A DNA stretch of 37,996 nt, from NCBI GenBank assembly GCA_001579985.1, contig LRSR01004740.1:1-37996 (forward strand), given 5' to 3'. Below, piece by piece: positions 10,375 to 19,621 of this stretch; the stretch's first letter is position 1; each line of letters starts with the position of its first letter. Under the pieces are notes generated by a model, which was given only the letters and a program-made list of their open reading frames with translations, was not told where the DNA came from and searched no databases. Source of the stretch: Hypsibius dujardini (taxonomy: Eukaryota > Tardigrada > Eutardigrada > Parachela > Hypsibiidae). The position numbers were made by a program, and so were the translations under genes.

Positions 10375-10667
10375 CCGATCACCACTTGCACGCATATCAT
10401 CTCCACTTTCGAATTGGAAAATCGCCTCCTTGTAGAAGGACTGTGTCTTGTACTCGTAGGCCACCTGTTCGTCGTTCTGGAAGGGAGTCCGAGATACCGC
10501 CAGCGCCCCCTGGAGGAACAAAGAGCTCCAGTTTGGCCAGCACCGAAATAATCTGGTGGCAGAATTGGAAAATTTTCTGGCACTTCTAACTCCATTTCGG
10601 ATCCTCGGCTTCGCTGAGATAGGAGTAGGCCGAATCGTAAGCGGCAAACAGGATCGTCGCTGGAGTG
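10375..10667 (-). pseudogene. VPS35: VPS35 (retromer) fragment, C-terminal part
   Basis: Minus-strand frames match the retromer core protein around human residues 610-690: ILFAAYDSAYSY, DPKWS-stop-KCQKIFQFCHQIISVLAKLEL, then after a frame change LFLQGALA and NDEQVAYEYKTQSFY, and after another change SKVEMICVQVVIGPF ending in TAG. The TAG at 10588-10586 replaces a lysine codon of the KKCQKIF motif. With one stop and two frameshifts this cannot encode retromer subunit. It is preceded, at about 10667, by an abrupt junction with DEPDC5-like sequence. Confidence 0.82.
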
Positions 10668-10689
10668 GAAGTTCAGCACGGTATTCTTG

Positions 10690-11040
10690 TACTGGTGAAA
10701 GATGGTTTTCAGCTTGATGAGGGTTGATGTCCAGTCCTCGTACTTTTCGTTTCGAGTCACAATACTGTTGACAAAAATGAAGCTCGTTGTCCAGTTTGAA
10801 TGTCGTAACAAAAACTGGCTCTTTGTATTACCGGTAAAAATCATCGTAAACCGCCCTTTGTAGTCCTATAGAATGCCTTCTCGCATCGCACAAGGGAATT
10901 TCGACATGTCGTCAGTTTCGTAGAACGTCCGGGAGAACATGACAATGGTGACGTCATGATTGGCCTGTTACTTCTGCCAGCGTTTGAACAGGTCCGCGAG
11001 GAATTCCTTGATGGATTTCTCGAAATACAAATCGCCTGCG
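10690..11040 (-). pseudogene. DEPDC5: DEPDC5/Iml1 (GATOR1) fragment
   Basis: The minus strand reads GDLYFEKSIKEFLADLFKRWQK, stop (TAA at 10970-10968), HDVTIVMFSRTFYETDDMSKFP, stop (TAG at 10868-10866), DYKGRF, then a one-base deletion before DDFYR. A plausible 88-nt intron (gtaata ... caacag) leads to IVTRNEKYEDWTSTLIKLKTIF. This is the conserved GDLYFEKAVNGFL to EEWTSLLVTIKKLF region of the GATOR1 subunit. Two stops and a frameshift make it a pseudogene. It lies between two VPS35 pieces. Confidence 0.82.
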
Positions 11041-11394
11041 TAACAGGAAGAATAACCTAATCTTGCCGAAGCCTTTCTCAAGTTGAAACAATGTACTCTA
11101 CGCTCCCGATCTCCAGGGTCGATTATGCCCCCACCCCCGCTGATTCACATCAAGCTTGAGCGATCGTTCAATTCCGTTCACTTGTCCGTGATTGGCCCAT
11201 TGGTTTTTGCCTGACAGGCTATGCTAGCTTGCTTGATTGAAATCAAAAATTTAAAGTCAATCGAGTTCAAGTGAATCTGAATGAACAACCAAGCGAGTGA
11301 CGGAACGTGTTTTCGGGTCGGACCTAAAATCGCCCCTTGAAATTAGAAGCGCACAGTAGATTGATGCGATAGCATCTCTTTAAACTTACAAGCG

Positions 11395-11640
11395 CGGAAT
11401 AAATTCATGGCAAATTCATCCAACATGAACATCTGCAGGTGGTCCAGCTCAAAGATGGCAGCAACAACAGGTCCAACAGGTGGAGATGAGCACCAGCAAC
11501 ACTGTCATCGCGCTGCACGTACAGGGCCAATCGACCAATCAACGCCGTGGTGACTGGGTGAATATTCAGCCCGGCTGCACTTCCGGGCAGGCCTTGGAGA
11601 TGCTCCACCAAATGCTGTGGAACGCGCAAATAAATAAATT
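11395..11640 (-). pseudogene. VPS35: VPS35 fragment, middle part
   Basis: After an acceptor-like ttccacag, the minus strand gives LNIHPVTTALIGRLALYVQRDD then LHLLDLL, which matches the VPS35 [23 protein letters not shown] block. In the next frame VAAIFELDHLQM and MNLFRAC match the following QQVATVIQSRQDM to INLAMKC block, so a frameshift separates them. In gene order this piece lies 5' of the fragment at 10667-10375, and the DEPDC5 piece replaces what should be between them. Confidence 0.6.
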
Positions 11641-12215
11641 TCAACAGATCTTACCTTAGTCGTTCGTGGTCCCGTGATGGAAACAGCACTGCCCGGGATT
11701 TCCATTGACAGCGATTCTTCCATTATTTTGGCCGTGTTGTCGAGAATTTAGCGTTTCAAAAATAAACGGAGGTCCTTCGGTGTTCACTTCTAGAAAATGA
11801 TCCGCTCCGCTGAATCCGCGGAGTCAGTGGACACCATGGTGTCCGCTCACTCTCTAGACTCTCTACGAGTCTACTCAGCTGAGAGCTGTTCGCGTTTAAC
11901 GCATTTGTGTTCCGTTTAGCGTTACCATTCCAAACAATTAGATGTCGCGCTCGTGATCGAGGCTTGCCATTCCCCCCTTACTGACGTCTGCGAGGAAATT
12001 TAGTGAATTTGTTTTTTCTTCAGCTCTGTACTCGAGGGCGGGGCCTATTTTACTGGTAAGTAATCAAGGGTCCAGACCACCCACCTACCCTCCTTTGATT
12101 ACATAATATGTTTATGGCCCCTTATTAGTTATTAGTTAGTCAGTAGTACGTAGTTATCAATATTATCATAGCAGTTTTTGTAGATATAATACTCCTTTCC
12201 GTGTTCAGCCATAAA
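11641..12215. other. Upstream flank of the VPS35 remnant and of the next gene
   Basis: On the minus strand 11723-11650 is open (KIMEESLSMEIPGSAVSITG) and ends in a gtaaga donor, so it may be one more exon remnant of unknown origin. From 11750 to 12215 there is an imperfect gagtctact/gtccgctc-rich stretch and AT-rich sequence that should include the promoter of the gene starting at 12216; no TATA-like or other clear element is identified. Confidence 0.4.
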
Positions 12216-12744
12216 ATGTCCGAAATTTTCTTCAGTGAAGCGCAGCTGAAATGCCTCGCGCTGATGGGGGAAGAGGTGAAGCGACAGCTGGGTGAGAAGG
12301 ACACCAAGATTGCTGATCTCACCGCCGAGCGGGATCAACTCAAGCGGGATCTCCTCGTCGAACGCAGCTGTAACCAGACGTACGCTGATCTCATGCGCAT
12401 TCAGAGTGCCAGTGCCACACAGGAAGATCTTCTGTCGTATCAGCAGCAACGGAAGCCGGAGGAAGTGAACAACAATGAGCGCAGCAAAGGAGCGGGACGA
12501 GCCAAGTAAGCTGCGCTTGTGCTTTTCTGCATCAGCCGATTGAATCGACTATTTGACTGATGGGAATTTCAATTTGACTGGTCATTTGTGTTGAGGAAAC
12601 CTTTAGATGGTGGTTGCTGGTTAATTGATTGCGATTGATTGCTTCTTTTGTTATCGTTTGTTTACATTTAAACAGACATTTGTACGGTTAACCTGATGCT
12701 TTGATTGAGCGATTGACTGATTGACTGATTCATTGATTCATTGA

Positions 12745-12776
<32 letters not shown>

Positions 12777-13810
12777 GCGAGCGATTAATTGATTGATTGG
12801 ACAAGGCGATGTTGCCCGCCGGTTTGTCGTTTGCCAATGAGTAATCTTACTTCTGACTAGTATTGGTCTGTCCTTTGGGTTAATTTATGGCTAAATTCTC
12901 TCACTGCTCTTTATTGTGACTGACTTGTGATGCGAGTGTGGCGTAGCGGTCAATGCTGCCCGGCTGAAAATTAACCAATTAGTAATATTACTCACTCGAT
13001 TGGTTGATTGATGTGTTTAAATGAATTGTACCGCTTTCCTTCGATGTTGAAATTGTTTGATTTGAATTTGGAAGGGAATGGAATTAATACAAATTGAGGG
13101 AGTTCGTGATATTGATTACGTCCTTTCCTTATTTAGGCGTCGTTTGGCTCTCGGTCCGGCTACCCTCTTAAAGCATTTGAATCACATCGCTCCGGCTCAT
13201 CGAGACAGCATCCAGCTCGTCGGTTTCGAGTAATCAGACACTCACGCTTCTTCTTACATTTTGCGTCATGCGTTTCCCAATTAACTTAGGCCTTAATTTG
13301 ATGGTATTGTTTAGGACCCCAACCTATCCGCGGTCCATTTCGCGTGAGACTACCCCGAAGATGACACCGATCCGTGCGCGACGACGACGTCCGGAGACGA
13401 AGAACTGTGATGCCACGCCGCCGAGTTCCAAGCAGCATCGCGATCGCTCACTCGTTGAACCGGAAATGAAGCACGTTCGTGTCCAGCGCCGTCGGTGGAA
13501 CAGATCGGCGGCGAAGACGTTCCGCGCTGCTCCCGCCGCGGCTCCACGGGACGCTGGACCGGTTCCGTTTGCGCTGAAGCGCCGTCTGGCGGAGGTGGAA
13601 GTGGCAGCTCCCGCCATAGCGGAGGCCGTCTTGCCAATCTACAAGCGCTTCAAGAAAGTCCCGCGAAAGCCGGTGGTGCAGGTGGAAGAGGAAGGTCCAG
13701 CCGTCGTCGAGGCCGCTCTGCCAATTTACAAGCGCTTCAAGAAGGTGGCCCAGAAACCGGCGGTGGAGCAGGTTACTTCTCGACGAAGCTCTCGTCTGCA
13801 TTGCAAGTGA
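12216..13810 (+). CDS. Orphan protein: coiled coil plus basic tail with duplicated IYKRFKK motif
   Basis: Three exons close in phase: 12216-12505, 13137-13229, 13315-13810, giving 292 residues. The start is the first ATG of the frame. Residues about 18-60 (EEVKRQLGEKDTKIADLTAE and following) form a heptad-like amphipathic helix. The middle exon carries RRLALGPATLLKHLNHIAPA. The last exon is strongly basic (RARRRRPETK, RVQRRRWNRSAAK) and ends with two copies, about 35 residues apart, of a P-A-x-x-E-A-x-L-P-I-Y-K-R-F-K-K-V unit. Clusters of R/K suggest nuclear or nucleic-acid association, which is inference only. No family is recognised. Coding potential is supported by the three consistent splice junctions (gtaagc/tttag, gtaatc/tttag) and by the conserved internal duplication. 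Confidence 0.65.
12600..12800. repeat. (GATT)n microsatellite in the orphan gene's first intron
   Basis: Runs of gattgatt with gagc and ctga variants, densest at 12700-12795. Confidence 0.85.
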
Positions 13811-14501
13811 TGGATCCGGCTGCAACTTGAGGTTGACAAAGTTTATTTTTTCCCGATTGTGTGTGTGTGTGTGTGTTTACCGTTGCTTTCTTTGTGGATT
13901 TTTAATTTTTTTGGTGCTTCTCTATGCAAATGAACTGCTCGATCATTTCGACTTCCTGTTCTTGTGTTAGTATTCAAGACTTTGGCTCTAGACTGGTCAG
14001 TTTTTCTTTGAGACGATTTGGAACTGTCGTGTTCTTATCCACTCCATCCTTCAGTTATCGGATAATATAATTTAATATCATCATTTATTGTGTCACTGAT
14101 CTAGTTAAAAAGCGAACAGTTAAAAGTTCCATCTTATTATTGGATTGAACGCAAGCAGACATTCTTATCGAACAGCTTAAACGTTATTGCTGATCAATTT
14201 TTAGAGACAAGCGGAGCGACAGCATCGCGATCAAGCAAAAGGAGAAACAAGTCGACCACAAAGGTCGCGCTTTCATTCCAGGTGATGGGAATATTTTCAC
14301 TGGCACTGGCCTTTTGGCAAAACGTTAACAGAGAATCGAAAAGTATCGAGAGCGGCCCAAAACAAATATACTGGATTAAAGAAGAATATGGAACATCACT
14401 TTGCGCTTCAAATTAAAGTGTGAATGTATAAAGCAATCACAAGGATCGAGCTGCTCGGGTTCGTTTTGTCAGACAAGAAATACTCATTCTATATGTGATA
14501 C
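13811..14501. other. Convergent spacer with a (GT)n run
   Basis: Region 3' of the orphan gene. A (gt)8-type dinucleotide run lies at about 13858-13876. No polyadenylation signal can be assigned with confidence and no coding segment is supported. Confidence 0.5.
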
Positions 14502-14616
14502 GCCCAGCCCGGACATGCAGTGGTGCCCAGCCCGGACATGCAGTGGTGCCCAGCCCGGGGATGCAGTGGTGCCCAGCCCGGACATGCAGTGGTGCCCAGC
14601 CCGGACATGCAGTGGT
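14502..14616. repeat. 23-bp GC-rich minisatellite
   Basis: Five almost identical copies of gcccagcccggacatgcagt followed by ggt. Only one variant (gggatg for gacatg) is seen in the third copy. It lies just downstream of the TMEM72-like stop. Confidence 0.95.
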
Positions 14617-14701
14617 ATTGTAGAAAAAATTTGTCAATTTGTCAGAAAAAAATGGTGCGGAGTAACAGATGGCACCCGGAAAAAAGCGGACGGATGCGCA
14701 G

Positions 14702-16229
14702 TTAATATTTTGATCCTGGAGTGCCCCATTCCATGGCGGGAGCGGTGGGAGCGGGCGTGTTGCCGGTGAAGCCGCCGGCATTCGTTTCCGGTAGTTTCAG
14801 CAGTTCGATCTTCCTACAAAGAGTAAACGAAGCGGGCAAAGTTAGCGAAACTTGGCGGGAAAACACGAGCGGGCGATTAGGGATGACAAATGACAAACTC
14901 TAAACAACTAAATTAAAACTAAAAAATTTAGGCACTAATTTTTCAGTTTTCGTTTTCAAGTTTAAAAAGCTTAAAAAACCAAGAAAGAAAAGTTTTATTT
15001 GTCGTTAAGCATTTACAAGCGGGAAAATTTAAAATTAGTCAGCTTACTTCGACTAAAACTGAACTGAAAAGCTTAGTCATTAATTTTTAGTTTTAAATTT
15101 TAAGCTAAACCAAAACGAAAACGAAAGTTCTTATTCATTTAAAAGATTTATCAGTAAGTGGGAAAAATTGATTTCGGAAAAAAAAACCCAATTTCGTCAA
15201 CTAAATAAGGTTTTTGCCATGCTCCCGGCGATCAAGTTGTTCGTCTTACGTGAATCTTATCGCCTTCAGCCAGTAGAATATGGACAGCACAAGAATGAGT
15301 CCGCCTGAAGACAAAGAAGAAATTGTGAGAGTGAGAAAACACGCTACGGGCAAAGAAAACGGGTATCGCGGTGCCGGAACGCGGAGACAAAATGCCAGTA
15401 GTAATTACCTCCGACGAACAGCGGCCACGATGAGAATCCCCCGATGACAAAGCCGATGACGGCCAGGATGAAGTATTCGAAGGCGCGCTTCCAGTCTTCG
15501 AACCAGACAAAACCGCGCCAGCACATTCCAACGCAGTTGTCGTTTTTCAGGAAGCTGAACTTGTTGAACAGCCACCCGAACTCTTGGAAGATCAGTAGAA
15601 CAGCCAGAAACCTGACAGGGAGACGCGAAACGGGTCAAACATTAAAATTATGCAAATAAAATAGTGTAACGACATGGTTGTTGAATGCTTAAAGTTGGTT
15701 GAATTCAAATAAAGGCCCAGAGGGCAATGTACGAGTACTAGTATGTTTAGTGGAGAATACGTGCCTGTTTGATTGATTGATTGACTGATTGATTGATTGT
15801 AACCCAATGCAACGCAATGTAATAGTTAAATATTGACCTAGTTTATCTATTGAAAGCTTCAAACAAAGGTGCCCAGACAGGAAGAACACTGACAAATTAA
15901 GCCAACTTCTCGATTATAGTCGATGGATTGACTGGATTACTCTAGAAGTCTAGAGGGCTAGAATGAGCGGTTATTTCATCGTAACTCCAACCATTAATTG
16001 ACTGATTTACGCACACCAACAGCACACAAAGTATCGCTTACAGCAAATAAATCCCGGAAACCGGGTAGAACCCAGTGAAGGCCGCTATCGCAAGCGCCCA
16101 CATCCCGACCATGACCAAGGGGCCGACAACACGGCAAAAGATGGTGATGTGGGTATAGAGCCAGGCGGGATTACGATACTCTTTCAAGACCGCCTGATCA
16201 CCGAATTTATTGCTGACAAACCACGGCAT
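14702..16229 (-). CDS. TMEM72-like four-helix membrane protein
   Basis: Four exons on the minus strand close in phase: 16229-16042, 15611-15409, 15304-15250, 14813-14702, giving 185 residues. The start is MPWFVSNKFGDQ. Hydrophobic segments lie at about residues 29-50 (FCRVVGPLVMVGMWALAIAA), 58-75 (GIYLL joined to FLAVLLIFQEFGW), 105-125 (AFEYFILAVIGFVIGGF), and 130-146 (GGLILVLSIFYWL). A short polar tail follows (KIELLKLPETNAGG ...). The pattern of an early C-R-x-x-G helix, a four-helix layout and a cytosolic tail after the last helix resembles the TMEM72 family, of unknown function. p22-phox (CYBA) has a similar size and topology and cannot be excluded. The first intron contains (GATT)n. Confidence 0.62.
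14930..15175. repeat. Diverged AT-rich tandem duplication in the TMEM72-like intron
   Basis: Two roughly 100-base AT-rich stretches, 14930-15035 and 15078-15172, each run cactaattttt, then ttttaa-agctta, then aaagttcttattt, then agcgggaaaattt with many differences. This looks like an old local duplication; no coding role is seen. Confidence 0.45.
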
Positions 16230-16378
16230 TATTTGGCTCGACGTCTTGTACTTCCGGACTGGTCAGTTCTTCGACTTAAGCGAATGGATACTGCTTGGAA
16301 GTAGAAAGAAAAGCTGCGGAGGAGAAACCAGAAACAGAAAAGTTAACGTAAAAGTTAACGGAACGGCCTACCTGGTCT

Positions 16379-16435
16379 TTACACACTGTACACACTGTAC
16401 ACACTGTACACAGTGTACACGGTGTACACACACAC
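16379..16435. repeat. Short CACTGTACA tandem and palindrome
   Basis: About five overlapping copies of acacactgt, turning into the self-complementary cactgtacacagtg and ending in (ca)n. Confidence 0.8.
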
Positions 16436-16459
16436 GGCTTACATTGATGACGTCAGATT

Positions 16460-17206
16460 AGATATCAGCAATCAATGGTGCGAGAGACGAGCGCTTATCA
16501 CCTGGATGTTATCGATCCGTCCGGTTAGTCGTTCGTATGAAACCTGTCAAAAGACCACCGATTAGGAAATTTACGCGAATTTCGGGTATCAGACTGAATC
16601 AAAGTGCCCGCGAAAGTTCAGAGTGGGACTAATTACTTTTACTTTTTGGTTTAGGGGAGATGTGTTTTGTGTTTTGTGTTTTGTGTGAGTAGGGAAATCG
16701 TATGCGTCATGGGGGTGGACACACCTGAGTCGAGTCACGGTGGCTTCTTACACTGAGTAGGCGAAGACGAGGCACATTTGAAAGGACCGGTGCAGGTGGG
16801 GCGCAGATCCTACTGCGTAGTAATCGTGACTACCGTCTATTCGGAGTAAAAGGGGCGCGGGTCAGCAAAAACACAAAAACAAATTTAGCGCCACACCCAA
16901 ATTGGAGATTATTTTGTGTGGGAAGCACATTGCTGCCTTTGGTTTTCTTGTCGATGACGCGGAGTGGGATTGTCATCTCGACGGTAGATACGAGACTCGG
17001 GTAGTACATATGAATACTCTTGAAAAAAAAATTTGCGACATAACACGCAAATATGATCTGCCGACGAGAAAGAGAATGAATTTCAATACAAAAGCTACTG
17101 CTAATCGAAAGGGCATGTAAAAGGGCAGTAATGTGAATCAGAGGGAAGAATCACACTCAATTGAGAATAGTGAGAGAAGTGGAGAAAACAACACATGGAA
17201 AACGGA
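16460..17206. other. Spacer, no gene recognised
   Basis: Intergenic region upstream of the TMEM72-like start and downstream of SWI5. A 72-codon plus-strand frame at 16902-17120 shows no family features and is probably chance. Confidence 0.45.
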
Positions 17207-17341
17207 TCAGGACCGGATGTCGGACCGGACCAGACCGGACTGGACCATCAGGACCGGATGTCGGACCGGACCATCAGGACCGGATGTCGGACCGGATGTC
17301 GGACCGGACCATCAGGACCGGATGTCGGACCGGATGTCGGG
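17207..17341. repeat. GGACCGGATGTC minisatellite
   Basis: Tandem array built from gaccggatgtcg and gaccggaccatcag sub-units in mixed order. It lies about 50 bases 3' of the SWI5 stop codon. Confidence 0.93.
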
Positions 17342-17391
17342 CTAACCGAAAGCACAGCACGCAACTTGCGCTTTCTACCGGGTGAGCATTA

Positions 17392-18656
17392 TTAATCCTC
17401 CAGTTCAAGTCCAAGATCCTCGTAAATGTCCCGAATCATACCTGCAAAACGGCAGTAAAAATCAAGAATTTTTAACTTCGGCATGAAGCAATATCCCGAC
17501 CATCTGGAATCAATTCGCCATTACAGAAACCTTTGAACAGCTAACCGATCTGCAAAACTGATTAACTAAAATCAAGTAAGTCAAATGTGCCAATCAATAA
17601 TCAATCGAGTCCTCGTGTCCTACAACTACAAGTTCCTTACTCTACATTGTACAATTGAACGGGGTTCAAAACAAACGGTGCGCCGCCAAACCAGCAGCCA
17701 ATCAAACAATCAACCGACAGCACAATCAACGAATCGTTCCGCCAAACCAGCAGCCGATCAAACAATCAGCCAAGAGCACAATCAACGAATCGTTCCGCCA
17801 AACCAGCAGCCGATCAAACAATCAGCCGACAGCACAATCAACGAATCGTTCCGCCAAACCAGCAGCCAATCAAACAATCAGCCGTTAGCACAATCAACGA
17901 ATCGTTCCGCCAAACGAGCAGCCAATCAAACAATCAGCCGACAGCACAATCAACGAATCGTTCCACAATCAACCGATCCATCAGAAGCCTGTCACTTACA
18001 TTGCCGAATATTCGCGAGCCGTCCGAACGTCGTCTGCGCTGCATCCTTCGACTCGTTATACGCATGCAACTGATCCATATGTTTCTGCAGATCCTTCTCA
18101 TCCAATCCGCTGTCCGTAAGAGCCCTGATCTTCTCATCCAAATCCTGCTCCTTGGCGCGCAGCAACGCCAGTTTGGCCTGCAGCGCAACCGGGTCGACTG
18201 CAGCAGCGACGCGCACCGGCCGGGAGAGACCGCCAACTTGCCGCAGTAGACCAGCACCGGACCTAGTGACGTCATAGAATTAAAAGACGAATTATGAGGC
18301 ACCATATTGATTTCAATTCACGGCAAAGCTCACGATCACGACCTCACAATTGGCGAGGATTTCGTGGCGAAAGAAGATGGCTGGGCCGTTTTGGAACCGC
18401 ATGATAGAGGGGATGCGGCGGGGGATGCGCCGGGGGATGAAGTGAGGGGACTTTTAAACGGCGCCTTGAAAGCACTGCGCGAACCAATGGTTGATTTAAA
18501 TTTGACGGGGGTGATGAAGGCAGTTGATTGTGCTGCAGCAGCCGCCGGAGTGGAAGAGTCCTCACTATTCTCCTCGTCGTGGTGTCGTTTCTTGGGCTCT
18601 CGGTCTTCACATGGAATCTCGTCTTCGTCGTCCGAGTTTGTAGAAACTAACGCCAT
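17392..18656 (-). CDS. SWI5: SWI5 homologue, recombination mediator subunit
   Basis: Small coiled-coil partner of SFR1 that stimulates RAD51 filament strand exchange in homologous recombination. Three minus-strand exons close in phase: 18656-18343, 18262-18000, 17441-17392, giving 208 residues (human about 235). The start is MALVSTNSDDEDE. An acidic, serine- and alanine-rich N-terminal half precedes the conserved region: ALLRAKEQDLDEKIRAL, DEKDLQKHMDQLHAYNESKD and AAQTTFGRLANIR. The last exon gives IRDIYEDLGLELED, the conserved SWI5 end. The whole family signature (heptad helix, H-x-Y-N-E-x-K-D-x-A-Q, G-R-L-A) is intact, so the gene looks functional. The first donor (gtcgtg) is weak, but it is required by phase. 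The second intron is filled by a 56-bp minisatellite. Confidence 0.9.
17684..17963. repeat. 56-bp minisatellite in SWI5 intron
   Basis: Five tandem copies, starting at 17684, 17740, 17796, 17852 and 17908, each beginning cgccaaaccagcagcc and ending cgaatcgttc, with about two to four differences per copy. The array ends 37 bases before the exon that ends at 18000. Confidence 0.95.
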
Positions 18657-18723
18657 GGTATTACTGTACTTGATAAACTGGAAAATAAAATTCAAATCAA
18701 GCATCCGTCATGTGAAAGATGTG

Positions 18724-18881
18724 AAAATACAGTCTTAAGTCCTGAGATTCGAACGACGTCACAGTGTCGTTTCTATTTTACTGTCTCAAACTCCAAATTA
18801 ATAACGGCCGGCTCAGAGCAAACGGTGCGATAGAAATAAACTCACGTGACCGTTCGAATCTCAGGACTTTGACTGTATTTT
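18724..18881. mobile_element. Palindromic element, inverted repeats of about 37 nt
   Basis: The left arm is aaaatacagtcttaagtcct then gagattcgaacg and the right arm is its near-complement ending gactgtatttt. Arms lie at 18724-18762 and 18845-18881 with about 80 bases between. The form is that of a short non-autonomous DNA transposon. It sits about 70 bases upstream of the SWI5 start codon, so it may overlap the promoter. Confidence 0.7.
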
Positions 18882-19250
18882 GTTTTGCACAACAACAAGG
18901 AACACCAATAATGGCGGAACAGCTCGGATGAGGCAATGATCAAGTAGAACGGGAGGAGGAACAGGTCGGTAGCGTGACAGAACAGCTGATGTGAGTGAAG
19001 GAACAGCGGAACATTCCCACAAAGCGATCAATCAATCTATTAAAAGCATCATTAGAAAACCCCCAACCACATTTTGTGGCTCCCTTTCCTCACTTCACCT
19101 CCCGACCTTAAGCGACAGTTAAACCCCACCCCCTCCAGCATAGACCGTCACTCGATTAACTATTCAATCAGATTCACTATTTCCTGATTGGATGAAACGT
19201 CAACAGAATGGTGTAGCGATTGATTTGTTGATCTGCGAAATCTATTGAAG

Positions 19251-19399
19251 TACTGTATTTTCGTGTTAGACAGGGACAAAGTACGAGCTGTGGGACGTTT
19301 AGTCGGCCACGCGGCGCTTGTGCTGTGTGTACGATGCACACAGCCGTGCACACGTTCCACACCAGTACGACTGTCCCTGTCTAACGCGAAAATACAGTA
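19251..19399. mobile_element. Palindromic element, inverted repeats of about 50 nt
   Basis: The left end is tactgtattttcgtgttaga followed by cagggaca. The right end is its complement with cgcg for cgtg. Arms are at about 19251-19300 and 19350-19399. The outer TA and short length are compatible with a Tc1/mariner-type MITE, which is inference. No ORF fits. Confidence 0.7.
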
Positions 19400-19621
19400 A
19401 ACATCCAGACCTGAAAGAGAAAGCCCTAGAACTAAATGACGCCTTCAGGTTAGCCTTCTCAATTGCGGTCAGCAGCGTTATTCACAATGTTTCTTTCACA
19501 ATCACGAAGCACGAAGCACAAAAACAAAAGTCATAACACCGCCGAAGAAAGGAAATACTATCACAGAACGACGTCGGCCACCGACTGTGCCGGACAGGGG
19601 GAAATTTCAGCATAGTCTTGG

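Noticed and set aside
10375-11040. Alternative genetic code reading TAG/TAA as K or Q, since several stops fall at conserved lysine positions
   Set aside because: All intact genes in the window use TAA, TAG and TGA as terminators and show no internal ones. The broken segments also have frameshifts and deletions.
15232-15531. A minus-strand frame longer than the TMEM72-like exons across 15232-15531
   Set aside because: It is a different frame that reads through the intron. The exon-wise frame gives hydrophobic helices and consistent junctions.
16902-17120. A 72-codon plus-strand frame as a small gene
   Set aside because: No family features, no splice support and no good start context.
17684-17963. 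CRISPR-like appearance of the regular tandem units here and at 28702-28897, 14502-14616 and 2105-2356
   Set aside because: The units are directly adjacent without unique spacers and lie in introns or intergenic DNA of an animal. They are minisatellites.
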